Source: Leptobrachium leishanense
Taxonomy: Eukaryota > Chordata > Amphibia > Anura > Megophryidae
Assembly: GCA_009667805.1 (NCBI GenBank)
Contig: CM019069.1
Location: 99,669,204 to 99,733,203 of the forward strand
Direction: 5' to 3'
Length of the DNA: 64,000 nucleotides
Shown here: positions 42,343-53,099 of the stretch, one piece after another
How the letters are laid out: every line of letters begins with the position of its first letter
How positions within the stretch are numbered: the first letter of the stretch is position 1
Translations under genes and position numbers: made by a program
Notes under the pieces: generated by a model
Told to the model about the DNA's origin: nothing
The model's input: only the letters and a program-made list of their open reading frames with translations
Database searches by the model: none

Positions 42343-42760
42343 GGCTAGGGTCAGACGAAAGCATTTTTCCCCGCGAACGTGAAAAAGTGCGTCCGAACGC
42401 ATTGACGTATATTTTCACGGTATGCGCAAAAACAGTCAGACGACGCGCATTGTCGGTCGTGATTTTGTACGGATCGTCAATAAAACTCTTTTTGCGTATG
42501 TAGGCTGGACATTAGCAGCGTCTGACATCTCCTAATCACGCAAACACGCCGCTATGCCGCAGCTGCGCACTCAGTACGTCAGTACTAGCGGTTCAGCGTT
42601 CTCAGAAAAATGCGTTCAAATTCCACTTGCGTTGCACGGCCGGACTTTTGTGCGGCCGTACATCGTATATTGGCCGTCATTGCCCATCATCTGCTGCTAG
42701 TGCGGCCGTAATTATGTGCGCCAGAACGCACGTTAAAAGTGCGCTGGTCTGACCCCAGCC
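42343..42760. mobile_element. PIF/Harbinger-type MITE, copy 2
   Basis: Ends GGCTAGGGTCAGAC and GTCTGACCCCAGCC, with TAA at 42340-42342 and 42761-42763. It is the same family as 6928-7352, in the opposite internal orientation (here GATTTTGTACGGATCGTCAA near the left part, there its inverse towards the right). Confidence 0.8.
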
Positions 42761-42810
42761 TAACTATCGATAGTAAAACTTCAAAGAAGACTGCTTGTAT
42801 TAAATTAACA

Positions 42811-42969
42811 GTGTTATTCAGAGAAAGGTGAAAACCAGAATGATTGGAGAAGTGAAAATTCTAGGACAAAATAGCCAAACCAGAAAAATTCACCCATTCG
42901 GCTATTTGGTCTAGATTGTTCATTCTCCTACCAATTCTCCTGGTTTTCACCTCTCTCTGAATAACCTTG
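42811..42969. mobile_element. Small palindromic MITE, copy 2
   Basis: GTGTTATTCAGAGAAAGGTG and its near-inverse CACCTCTCTCTGAATAAC, with TGAAAACCAG and CTGGTTTTCA just inside. The middle shares AAATAGCCAAACCAGAAAAA-type sequence with the copy at 32823-32999. Confidence 0.6.
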
Positions 42970-43119
42970 TTAGTCTTGTAAAATGGAATTTGCAAAATTG
43001 TCCAAAGAGAATGATAATATTTGAAAGAGTACTGTAAGTTGAACGTTGTTTTGTTATATGCAAATGTATTCTACAAAGGAAGAGAACCACCGGGTCAAAA
43101 CTTTTATTGTTATTAAAAA

Positions 43120-43400
43120 GGGGGAAGATGTGCTGGGAGCCAGGAGTGACATCAGAGGAAGGGTCTCTAGTGGCAGTACCAGAAAGACAGCTCAGAGAGA
43201 GGATGCAAACTGCTTGTCTCCCCTTGTGTTAGCTGCTGCAATAAACACAGGTTGAACCCAGCTCGGTGTATTCCTTGGATCTCATGACAAGCCCCATCCG
43301 CCATTTGATTCCCCACCCGCGGAAGCGACTGGCTGCTGGCCCGGCAGCCTGCCTCACTCCTGGTTTGGGGCTCTCGGAGACATGGAGGTTGATAGTTTGA
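43120..43400 (+). other. LTR-like fragment (weak)
   Basis: GTGTTAGCTGCTGCAATAAACACAG with a following GC-rich stretch ending in CTGGTTTGGGGCTCTCGG resembles the R/U5 and leader area of a retroviral-type LTR. No TATA box, paired LTR or TSD was identified. It may belong to another repeat. Confidence 0.25.
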
Positions 43401-43559
43401 TGTACCGCTCCATCTGGGGAGCAGTCACCTCATAATCATCTGCTCCCGGATCAGTGCGCCATGGGGTAGGGAAGATAGCGGGATCTCTTGAGCGTAAATG
43501 ATGTAACAGGCGACCTTCGAGGATGGCCGGCTAAGCGGGAATCTATAAAATGCATTTTA

Positions 43560-43934
43560 AAGACTTTATTTTCCAGTAGCATAGATCGATGTTGCGGGGG
43601 GTACAGAAAAATAGAAAGGGGAGGGGGAAAACAGTAAATCCAGTGCAAAGTATTAAGCCGAAGCATCTCTGCCTAATAGAGTCCCCCGTCCCGGGTCGTT
43701 GCGGGGTAGCTACCTGTTTTTATGTATAAAAGGAAAGAAAGTAAAGAGAAGAGAAAAAAGGAAGAGCGAGGGAAAGGAAAGAAGAGGGGGAGAGAGGGGT
43801 GGGGGGGTGCCCGGTCTCAGATGCAGAAGAAAGAGACAGCATATCGACCACTGGAGATCACCATGAGTGCTGGCCTGTCGGGGAGAGGAAACAAGTTATG
43901 AGGTAAGCAGTACATATCAAAACAACCCAAATTC
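43560..43934 (-). other. 3' UTR of L1-A
   Basis: Purine-rich on the plus strand in 43735-43805 (GGAAAGAAG, GGGGGAGAGAGGGG), hence a polypyrimidine tract with C runs in the transcript. It ends in the polyadenylation signal AATAAAG directly before the TSD. Confidence 0.7.
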
Positions 43935-46900
43935 TCAGATAGTGCAGTTAGGATCGTATGAGAGCCATGGGGCCCATGTTTTGGAGAAAGAGTCCATAGT
44001 ATGATGTACAATCGCCGTCAATTTTTCCATCAGGAAGGAGTCTCTGATAAGGCTGAGTACCCGTCCTGTTGACGGTGCTTCCATTTTTATCCATCCCTCC
44101 GCCACTGCCCTGCGCGCCGCTCCCAAGAGTTTAATAAGCAACTTGTGTTCCCTCTGTGAAAGGTCAGCCAGTGGGTTTGCCAGCAGATAGAGGTCCGGTG
44201 TCAGGGGAATCCGGCAGGACATGACCTCCTCAAATAACGTTCGTACAGTGGACCAGTACTCGTGGATAACAGGGCATGTCCACCACATGTGGAAATACGT
44301 GCCTTTGGCCCCACATTGTCTCCAGCAATCACCCGTGGGCGTCTTTTTGATCCTGGCCAGTTGGGCCGGCGTGGTGTACCAGCGCATAAGTAGTTTGACT
44401 GCCTGTTCCTGAATGTTGGTGCAGACTGAGATTTTCCTGGAGGCTTCCCAAATGTCCAGCCATGAGTCCCCCTCCAGCTGTTCCTGAAGGTCTGCATGCC
44501 AAGCTCGGATGTAGGGGTTCCGCCCAGTCCAGCGTGCAAGTAATCTGTTGGTATAGAGAGGAGATTAGGCCTTTGGTGTAGCGACCATGTAGGCAGGTAG
44601 ATTCAAATGAGGTCAGTTTTGTCAGCGCCGCCTTTTTAATGTGTGGTCTCAATGCAAAGTCTCGTAGCTGCAAGAATCGGAAGAAAGATGCCGGCGGTAG
44701 GTGGGCACCCTCTTGCAGGTCTTGATATTGGAGCAAGGTTCCTCGGGGGAAGAGATGACAGATGCGATGCAAACCTTTAGCTGTGAGAGACGAAAAAGTG
44801 GCGGGTTGAAGTCCTGGAGCGAATTCTCGATTGTGGCACAGTGGGGTCAGTGGGGAGGGATAGCAGGTGAGGTCGCATTTCAGTGCGATCTTAGTCCAGA
44901 TTGTCAGAGAGTTGGTGATGGCCAGGCAGGCGGTTCGTAACAGTGGTCTGTGGGGCCTTGAAAGCCATATCCATAAGTCCAGTTTGAGCGGGAGGGCTAT
45001 AGAGTGTTCCAACTCCACCCACCTGCGTTCATGTGTTGGGCAGTGCCATGCTACTATCTGTGCGAGCTGGGAGGCGTAATAATACGATCGTAAACAAGGC
45101 AAGCCTAAGCCGCCCCGGTCCCTGGGCCGATAGAGGGTCTGCCGCCCAATCCGTCTCCTGCCCCCCCCCATACAAAATCATCAATGTGTCTCTGCATCCG
45201 TTGCAAGTCCTCCCCCACCAGGGGAATCGGTAAGGTCTGGAATAGGTATAACAGTCTGGGGAGTAGATTCATTTTAACACAATGTATGCGCCCTAGCCAC
45301 GATATCATATGTCTAGACCATCTATCTAGGTCTTGTTGTAGTGTGCGTAAGAGGGGGGTATAATTAGCATTATATAAGGTCTCTGTTCGGGGTGTTAGAT
45401 ATATCCCTAAATATTTAAGTCGGGAGCGTTGGATACGGAAACGATGTTCTGCCGCAAGGAGCGAACTCTCAGCCTCCGTGATAGATATAGCCAATGCTTC
45501 AGATTTGGACATATTAATTTTATATCCAGAGAGGTGCGAGAAACACGCCAGCAAGGAGGACATTGACTCCAGAGACCCGGTAGGGTCTGTGAGAGACAAA
45601 AGGATGTCATCTGCGTAAGCAGAGACGGTGTAAGTGTGGTCACCTACCCTAATTCCCCTAACTCCGTCCGACTGTCGGATTGCCTGCAGGAGGGGTTCCA
45701 GGATCAGAGCAAAGCGCTGGTGACAGAGGGCAACCCTGGCGAGTGCCGTTACATATCTGGAAGGGGGTGGGAGGGGCGTGCGGTAAGACTATGCTAGCTG
45801 TCGGGAAGGCATACAAGGAACGGACCGCTGCTATGAATTTTTCCGGGAAACCGAAATGTTCTAAAACCAAAAATAGATAGGGCCACTCCACCCTGTCAAA
45901 AGCCTTCTCCGCGTCAAGTGACAGAAAAAGTGAGGGCGTATGGGAAGAGGATGCATGCCATAAGAGGTCGATTGCCCGTCGCGTATTGTCAAAGGCCTGT
46001 CTGCCCGGGATAAAGCCGACTTGATCTGGATGGATCAAGTGGGGTAAAAGGAGGTCAAGTCTGTTAGATAAGAGTTTGGCAAAAATTTGCACATCTGTGT
46101 TTAGCAGGGAGATAGGGCGATAGTTTTCGGGGAGTAGAGGGTCCCTATCCGGCTTTGGGATCAACACTATAGATGCGGATAATGATTCCGGGGTGAAGTG
46201 TCCATCGGTCAAGAGGGCGTTAAAGAGGGGGAGCAGGCGGGGAGTCAGGATGGCCGAAAATTTCTTATAATATGCCATTGTAAATCCGTCCGGCCCCAGG
46301 GCCTTATGTGGTTTCATTCCTTTTATCACCTCCAACAATTCTTCTGCTGAGAAGGGTGCGACTAGGGTCTCCGCCTGCTTCCCCTCCACCGCGGGCAAAC
46401 TAAGAGAAGACAAAAAATCTTTAATGTCGTTACATAGGGGTTGATTGTCAGTAGTGTGGGAAGGGGAATGGTTATATAAGTCCCTGTAGAAGGAGGTCAG
46501 TAGGTCATTAATCGCGGAGGGGGAAGTCACCAGCGCTCCCTCCCTGCTCCTTAGCTTGCAGATTGGGGCAGAGTAGGGTCGTGGTCTATGGGCCAGGGGA
46601 GTGTCCATTTTATTGCCCCTTTCGAAATATAAACGTCTAGTCCATATCATGGAGCGCCCCACGTCATCTACCAGTAATTGATTCAAAGCCTGTCATACGT
46701 TTTGGAGTGCCAAGAAAGAAGCTTCCGAGGGGCAAGCCTTGTGGGCATTCTCCCTGTCAATCAGGTCTGCCTGTAGGCCAAGGATCTGGGTATTTCTGCG
46801 TTTCTTATATTGGGACCCATATTTAATGAAGGCGCCTCTGATAACGGCTTTATGGGCCGCCCAAACCATGGGGGTAGAGACCTCCTCTCCAGAGTTTAAG

Positions 46901-47709
46901 TCAAAAAAGTCTGTCAGTTCCGCGGCTATCCCGTCTGTAATGTCTTGGCGCGTCAGTAAGATCGGGTCCAGGCGCCATCTCCTGTTAACCGAGCCCCCCA
47001 AACCCGTCAGACCCAAGTGTATGTCCGCGTGGTCTGACCACGTGATAGATCCTATAGAGGAGGCGTCAATGACCTTCATGCTGTTGGGCGAGGCAAGGAA
47101 GTAATCAATACGCGAATAAGTTTTATGAGGGTGTGACAGGAACGTATAGTCCCTCTCTCCTGGATGTTGCACCCGCCAGACGTCCACCAAACCCATGTCT
47201 CGTGCAAAGGAAGAGAAAGCCTGGTCCTGTGGCGTGGGAGCCCCTGTTCCCGATCTGTCAACTGCTGCGCATAGTGTAGCGTTAAAATCACCCCCAATAA
47301 TTAAGTCGCCTGGGGTGCGGGACCCCAGGAATTCCATGAGCGCGGACCAAAATTCCTTGTCTGGGGAATTAGGAGCGTAGACTGAAGCAAGCGCATAAGA
47401 GTGGGTACCAAAGTGTCCCTGTACTACTACATATCTACCGGAGTCCTCCCCCTCCACCGATTCGACCTGGAAGGGGCAGGAATTATGCAGGATGACAGAG
47501 ACCCCATTACGTTTAGGCAAAGCAGTAGAAGAGAAGACCCGCTGGTAGCGTGCGTCAGCCAGTCTATAGGTGGCCTTACGGGGGATTCGCATCTCCTGTA
47601 TAAAGGCTATATCAATCTTTTGTTTGCGTAATTCACGGAAGAGGAGGCGCCTCTTGCGTGGGGAGTTAAGGCCCTTAACATTTAAGGAGAGGCACTTCAG
47701 TGACGCCAT
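43935..47709 (-). pseudogene. L1-A ORF2: endonuclease, reverse transcriptase, C-terminal domain
   Basis: It starts MASLKCLSLNVKGLN at 47709. Endonuclease motifs: FIQEMR, IGGDFNATL, YSRIDYFL and TWSDHADIHL. In the same frame a TGA near 46692 separates it from the reverse transcriptase: MKPHKALGPDGFTMAYYKKF, SIVLIPKPDRD, YRPISLLNTD, VGFIPGRQAFDN, SLDAEKAFDRVEW, then GTRQGCPLSPAL. A frameshift (about 45710) follows, then the catalytic box AYADDILLSL near 45625 and LKYLGIYLTP. A frameshift at the C run near 45165 leads to RDRGGLGLPCLRSYYYASQL, and one near 44390 leads to the Cys motif CWRQCGAKGTYFHMWWTC. All catalytic residues I can identify are present. Confidence 0.88.
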
Positions 47710-48498
47710 GGTTTAACTGTAGGATGGTGGATACACGGACCAGCGGGCCTCCCCACTCCACACCCCCAGGGAAAAAGAAGAGGGGATAGGACAGCGAGGG
47801 GTGAGAGAGAAAAGAAAGGAGGGAGAAGAAAAGAAGAAAAACCTCGACACTAAGGACAAGCCGGAGAGTCGAGATGGGAGATACGGAGAAGGCACATGGT
47901 CACCAACAATGACTCTCGAGCACCTCAGCCCCCTCCTCCCGCTAAGAAAAAAGAATTATAGCGAATTGTGGCAACCAGAATCTCAGTAGACACGAGTTTG
48001 TCCGTAGGACCTGATCGGGCCTTGCCCCAGTTCAAAAACATGTCTATCAGAGGTCCTCACTAAACATACCGGGTAACGCCCATAAACCGAACAAATGAAA
48101 CGGTTGCCAAACATACACGAACCGAATGAACCAGTTGAAAACAGAATTAAGAATACAATACATTACACATCCTCCCCATCGGTCGGCGAAGCCGAGACCT
48201 CAGCCGATGGCAGCCAGCATTGGGGAAGTCAGAGAGAAGATGGAGGTGTTAATGAGCCTGCCCGGCCCTCTCATCCCGGGGCCTTCTTCCATTCTAGCGG
48301 TAATTTTTCAAGCATGTACTGGCCCGGGGGGGCTGGGAGATCCTCTGGTACCGGCAGTTGAAGAGAGTGTAGCAGCTTGGGGGCATCTTGTATCCTGGAG
48401 CAGGTGAAGGCTTGGCCCTCTTTGTAGACTACCAGGCGTAACGGGAAGCCCCAAGTATACTTGATCTTTCCAGCTCTCAGAACCTCTGTTACAGGGCG
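47710..48498 (-). other. Spacer between L1-A ORF1 and ORF2
   Basis: About 0.8 kb without conserved coding sequence. The transcript strand is pyrimidine-rich near ORF2 (TTCTTTTCTTCTCCCTCC at 47838-47815). The ORF1 C-terminus may extend slightly into it (SSTLAKRRE and on, near 48500), since the frame is disturbed there. Confidence 0.5.
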
Positions 48499-49177
48499 CT
48501 ATTCTCGTCGCTTGGCCAGGGTAGAGGGGGCCACGTCTGGCAAGAGAGAAAGTGGATGATCCTCATATGACAAATGAACTGATCTACTCTCCTTTAGGAG
48601 TGCCTCCTTGGTATGATAATAATGGAACCTGATCATTACGTCCCGAAATTTTCCACCCGGGGGGGGGGGTCGCAGCCCGAAGGCCCTGTGAGCCCGATCC
48701 ATGAGTAGGCGGGAGGGGGATATATCCGGCAACAGTTTTTTTTAAATATGCCCTCCACGGTCGCCGTCAGTTGGTCGTGGGGGACCGAGTCTGGGAGCCC
48801 CCGGAGGCGTATGTTGTGGCGTCGCTGCGGTTCGCGAGGTCTTCCACCTGGGCCTCCAGACGGCCGATACTCGCCACCATAGTATAGATGGTGTCCACCA
48901 GCATATTATTGTGGGATGCTATAGTGTCAGTGCGGTCCTCTAGGGCCGTGGTGCGTCCCCCTATGTTTTGCAAATCAGCCGTTAAGGCCTGAAAATTACG
49001 GTCCATTTCTGCTGCCAGAAAAGATTGGGAGGCTGAGATTTTTGCCCCTATCACCGCGATATCGTCCCTGGTGGCCTCCCCTGCCTGGGGAGCATCTCCT
49101 ACCTCCTCCGGCGGGTCCTCGCCGGCGCCATCTTGGGCCTGCACCTCCATGCGGCGGGGCGCGAAAATCGGCGCCAC
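48499..49177 (-). pseudogene. L1-A ORF1
   Basis: It starts MAPIFAPRRMEVQAQDG. A coiled coil covers roughly residues 35-115 (ISASQSFLAAEMDRNFQALT, then EDRTDTIASHNNMLVDTIY). After EAQVEDLANRS a one-base change shifts the frame to QRRHNIRLRGLPDSVPHDQL, and a second shift in an A run leads to LLPDISPSRLLMDRAHRAFG. These are the RRM-domain motifs of L1 ORF1. The protein is therefore split in three phases, but all its parts are there. Confidence 0.75.
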
Positions 49178-49518
49178 TGGGACCTCGGATTACTTTTTTT
49201 TTTTTTGTTATTCCCTATTCTCAGGGGGTGTAGGGGCACTCCTGTGCTGGCTGAGCAGGAAATGCGGGGGATATTCGTCCGGTATTCGGCTTTAAAGAGC
49301 GGGAGTAGCGGGAGAGGTCACAGGACACGTCCTATCTCATGGCCATGCAAGCTCCGCCTCCATAAAATGCATTTTAGACAGCCTGTATGGTATTAGAGAC
49401 ATTCTGATTGCACTCTCATTTCTCCTCTCCCCCTCTTTGTAATATTGAGGAAGTTTAGTTGTGGAGAGCAAACTACTACAGGTGTTTAGAAAAATCAGAG
49501 CATGTAGCACTCTCCTCC

Positions 49519-49672
49519 AGGGCCAGCCAAAGCCACTGTGCTGCCTGGACCCAAGGATCCATGCTGCGCCCCCCCCCCAAAAAAAAACATGCATGTATGA
49601 GCGTATTACAGAACTTCACAGCAATAAAACTCACACGCATGCGCATTACTTTGAGTTTTATTGCTGAGGTAA
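49519..49672. mobile_element. Fragment of the hAT C family
   Basis: It starts CAGGGCCAGCCAAAGCC and continues with CTGTGCTGCCTGG, a C run next to an A run, and the hairpin AGCAATAAAACTC/GAGTTTTATTGCT. The same order occurs, inverted, at the right end of hAT C (23718-23865). Only this end region is present or recognisable. Confidence 0.55.
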
Positions 49673-50491
49673 TAAATATGTTGATAGGTAATTTATATGC
49701 TAATTATGCTTTTCAATGTCTTGCTATGCCATTTGGAGTTTATACGATTTTGGTAGTGACAGGGTTAAGAGCACACATCTAAGCTCAAACTAGGTGCTTT
49801 ATTTTGCGGAAGCTGGTCAATAAACAATGTTTTAACTTATTTAATCCTCTTTATGGCTAAAGTATTTTTAAAGTTATGTCATTTATTGAAAGTAGTTCTA
49901 CAACCATGTTTTAATTTACTTTGTTTATCCCTCTTTATTTTAGGTAAACCCTTGAAACATGTGCTGCTTAAGTTTTAAACTCCTGGCTTTCCAGAAAACA
50001 GCCTAACACTACCGTCTGATATTTTTTGTGGTTTTTTTTATGAATTATTTCCTTAATGTAAACAAAATTGATGAATAAAATTTGTATATCTTTGTCTTGT
50101 GCATAGTCTCTCTTTTTAGAATTTTTTTTTATTTTGTCACATATACAATGTAAAGAGTAGCCTTATTATTCCACATATACAACAGACTGTTGACGGTAAT
50201 GTACATTTGTCCGGATAAACAGTAGTCACAAAGCACTACCTTGAATTAAGACAAATGTAAAAGGAGAGAGAAGATGGGGCATAGGGAGGTCATGGAGTGA
50301 GTTTGCATATTCCAGTTTAGGAGACAATAATTAAAAGTCTGTATGATGGACCAAAGCATGCTTGTCCATCACCTTAAAGTCTGTAATTTTCTGGAAGGCC
50401 ATGGACAGAGGGGTCTTTCAAAGCCAAAAAATGGCAAAAGTTTGCCTAAATTGCTAGCAGCAAGTTAACTAATACTATAATAAATTACTAC
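49673..50491. other. Unrecognised, with a weak terminal-exon candidate
   Basis: At 49920-49943 there is an acceptor-like tract (TTTATCCCTCTTTATTTTAG), followed by a phase reading KPLKHVLLKF-stop and, 100 bp on, AATAAA with a TTTGTCTTGTGC-type downstream element. This would be a minimal final exon of a plus-strand gene. The exon is too short to identify and may be chance. Confidence 0.25.
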
Positions 50492-50495
50492 TTAA

Positions 50496-50667
50496 TCCCT
50501 TCACTGCTGAGCTCATTGTTTAAACATGACTTGAAGTCATGTTTTATTATAGGACCCAGACAAATTATATATCCATATTTTCAGCAGACTTGGCAGATTC
50601 ATAATATATCATTATTATATATATACGTCATGTCCTACAAGAATGCCATAACAAAAAATGTGAATTT
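50496..50667. mobile_element. TTAA-type MITE remnant, same family as 1-535
   Basis: TTAA at 50492-50495, then TCCCTTCACTGCTGAGCTC. The next 150 bp match the inverse of 363-535 (for instance GACCCAGACAAATTATATA against TATAATATGTCTGGGTC). The homology stops where the L1-B 5' end begins, so the L1 most likely inserted into it. Confidence 0.55.
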
Positions 50668-51676
50668 CTGACTTCCGGGAGGCGAGCAAACCAAGATGGC
50701 CACATCTTAAACGTGCTCCGTCGCTGAGGACAGTTTTCTAGCGTTTCAGCTGCAAACCACAGATGTCCCCAGCGACTTTGGGGTGATCCTGACTCCCTAC
50801 ACCTTCAGGACTCTCCACCTTCTCCCCCCTCCCTTCATCCCCGGAGGTCTTCGGGCCAAAATCTGACCGCTCCTTACCCGTGCCGACTTGCAGGTGTGCC
50901 CCCTCATCCAAGGCCTGGACTGGAGGCTTCCAGCTTCGGCTGACACCATGTGCGCGATGGGGTCTTGAGGGAGTGATTCCACCAGACTGCTTGCAGCTGG
51001 AACTCTTCGAAGCCGCCAGCTCATCCGTCTGACTGCACCTGCACGCTGTGGCCCCCACGAGATTGGCACCACGCGTTGGCCTTCTGATGCTCCGGATCCC
51101 TCACTCGAGCGAGACGTCACCCGGGCTGCGCTGCTACTCTCCTCCTCCGTGCCATCCACTGGACTCTGCGCTCTATGTCCGGGCCGCTGCCCCGCCATCC
51201 TGCACACCCTCTTTTGCCTTGAAACCGAAGAGACCACTCTTGGTAAGAAATACATACACGCGCCACAAGTTGGTTTTTTTTTTAACACCTCCAGCTGGCT
51301 ACCTGCACACTGCATTTTTTGCCCTCCATATCAAAACAAAGGAGAGCTTAAATACACTTGTTAGTGTGCCTTACCGATTGCAACCTTCAAACAAACAAAA
51401 AAATTTTAGGCTGCCCATTAACGGCTGGACGCCCACCCTCAATCTTACATTTTTTTAGTGGTCCCCAGTGGGCCCACTAGTCTCAGACCTTATCCTATAA
51501 TTTTTTTTCGATGGCCCCAATACCATTTTTTTCACGCCAATTTTTCGCACCAATTATTGTTGCCTCCAAATAATTTTTCTGTACTCAATTTTTTTGGTGG
51601 TCCCTAACGGGCCCACTACTCTCTTCGTTTCTATTTTTGTGCTAACCACTGTTGCATCTGAACGGTCTTGCTCATT

Positions 51677-52552
51677 ATGAATAAATCTGTCGCCTCTAAA
51701 GCTTCGAAACGCTACACTGGTAAATCTCCAGGAAAAGTTGCATCGGCGCCGACACGTTCTTCAACTCAGTTGGTCTCTGAGACGGGAAGCTCTCCATCCA
51801 GTCCTCAACTTTCTGCCTCGCCCTCACCCACTACCGCCATCCGGATGGTTGAATATACTGCTATGCTCTCTGCACTGCTGGACGAAAAAGTAGGCCGTCT
51901 GTCAGCGTCTATCAACCTGGCGCTCGTCCAGCTTACCTCTCAAGCCCAACGATTCACTGAGGTAGAAGAGAGGGTGTCCAACTTGGAGGATGGACTCGGC
52001 CCTCTTTTTGAGACGTCCACTGAATCTCATGAATCACTCATCTCATCCTTGTTGGACAAGGTGGACGACCTGGAGAACAGGTCGCAGCACAGCCGCAGAA
52101 ACAATTTGCGTATTGTGGGTCTCCCTGAATCCGTGAAAAGGCTCACAACTCCAGCACTTACATCCTGGCTCCCTACAGCTCTCGGTCTCTCTCCTGACAA
52201 TTCAATGCTGACTGTAGAAAGTGTTCAGACTAGACCGGATCTCTCCCCATCACTAAACCGTCCTCGTACTGTCCTTTTCAAACTGTTCAACTTTGCAGAC
52301 AAGATTCGTATCCTACAGGCGTACAGGAAGGCTGGCACTCTGGATTACCAAGGCGCTACTCTGCGCATCTTTCAAGACTTTTCTGCATCCCTAGCGTCCC
52401 GCCGGAGAGCCTTTTCTCCCGTCTGCTCTAAATTTAGCAGCTGCCAATGTGCGTTTCACGCTTCAATACCTGGCCCGACTGAGAGTGCACCTACATGGTC
52501 AAGGTACCTTCTACGATTCGCTGTCAGACGCCTCAACAATATTGAAGGATGA
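51677..52552 (+). pseudogene. L1-B ORF1
   Basis: It starts MNKSVASKASKRYTG at ATG 51677 (an upstream TTG in the same frame is not needed). Ser/Thr/Pro-rich N-terminus, then a coiled coil (about 60-135: EYTAMLSALLDEKVGRLS, then VEERVSNLEDG), the signature DDLENRS..SRRNNLRIVGLP, and the RRM domain (RTVLFKLFNFADKIRILQAY). A one-base shift near 52425 moves the C-terminal domain to another phase (VRFTLQYLARLRVHLHGQGT). Only this single lesion is seen. Confidence 0.75.
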
Positions 52553-53099
52553 CTCTGCATGCTCCCTCTCAATGTCTCCATCCTCGCAGCGACGCCCATC
52601 AATGCAACCCCATGAATGTCCTCATGGGTCCACAGCAAGACCTGCTTCAAAGCCGATTTAGTCCAGCAATTTTCATATTTTCTTTTTACTCCTTTGTTTT
52701 TGTCCTTCTGTCCTGGACTGAGTGGACTATACCGGCCTTCACTGTTTTTCGATCTGAGTCTTCTAATTTAGTCCCCCGGGACCTCCTTTTTGTTTTATGT
52801 AATGTTTTTCTCGTCTATTCTGTTCGTCTTTTGGTTAATCCTGTCTTTTTCTAGGTGTAGACTCCCATATGTTTCTTTTGGGTTATTTATGTTTAAAAGG
52901 TTTCGGATCAGTCTCGTGGATCTCTGGCGGAACGTAACAGCATCCTTAACTGTATTTTGGGTATTGGGTCCGCTGCTGGGATGGCCCCTGACCCCCCCCC
53001 CCTTATTATTCTCTTCACAGTACATTCCCACATCCAATTTTGGCATCCTCCAGGTTGCATGCTACCCCTTCTAATCCCCCCCCCCTCCGTAGACCCCCA

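Larger units (their letters stand above)
43560..49361 (-). mobile_element. Full-length L1-type LINE (L1-A), lightly damaged
   Basis: A 5.8-kb element between 15-bp TSDs ATAAAATGCATTTTA at 43545-43559 and 49362-49376. The 5' end (minus strand) is GGAGGCGGAGCTTGC. It has a 5' UTR of about 180 bp, ORF1, a spacer of about 0.8 kb, ORF2 and a 3' UTR of about 0.4 kb that ends AATAAAGTCTTT with almost no A tail. ORF1 has two frameshifts; ORF2 has one stop and three frameshifts. It is a complete structure with recent decay. Confidence 0.9.

Noticed and set aside
51668..51676. TTG upstream as start of L1-B ORF1
   Set aside because: An ATG nine bases downstream in the same frame is the ordinary start; the non-ATG start is not needed.
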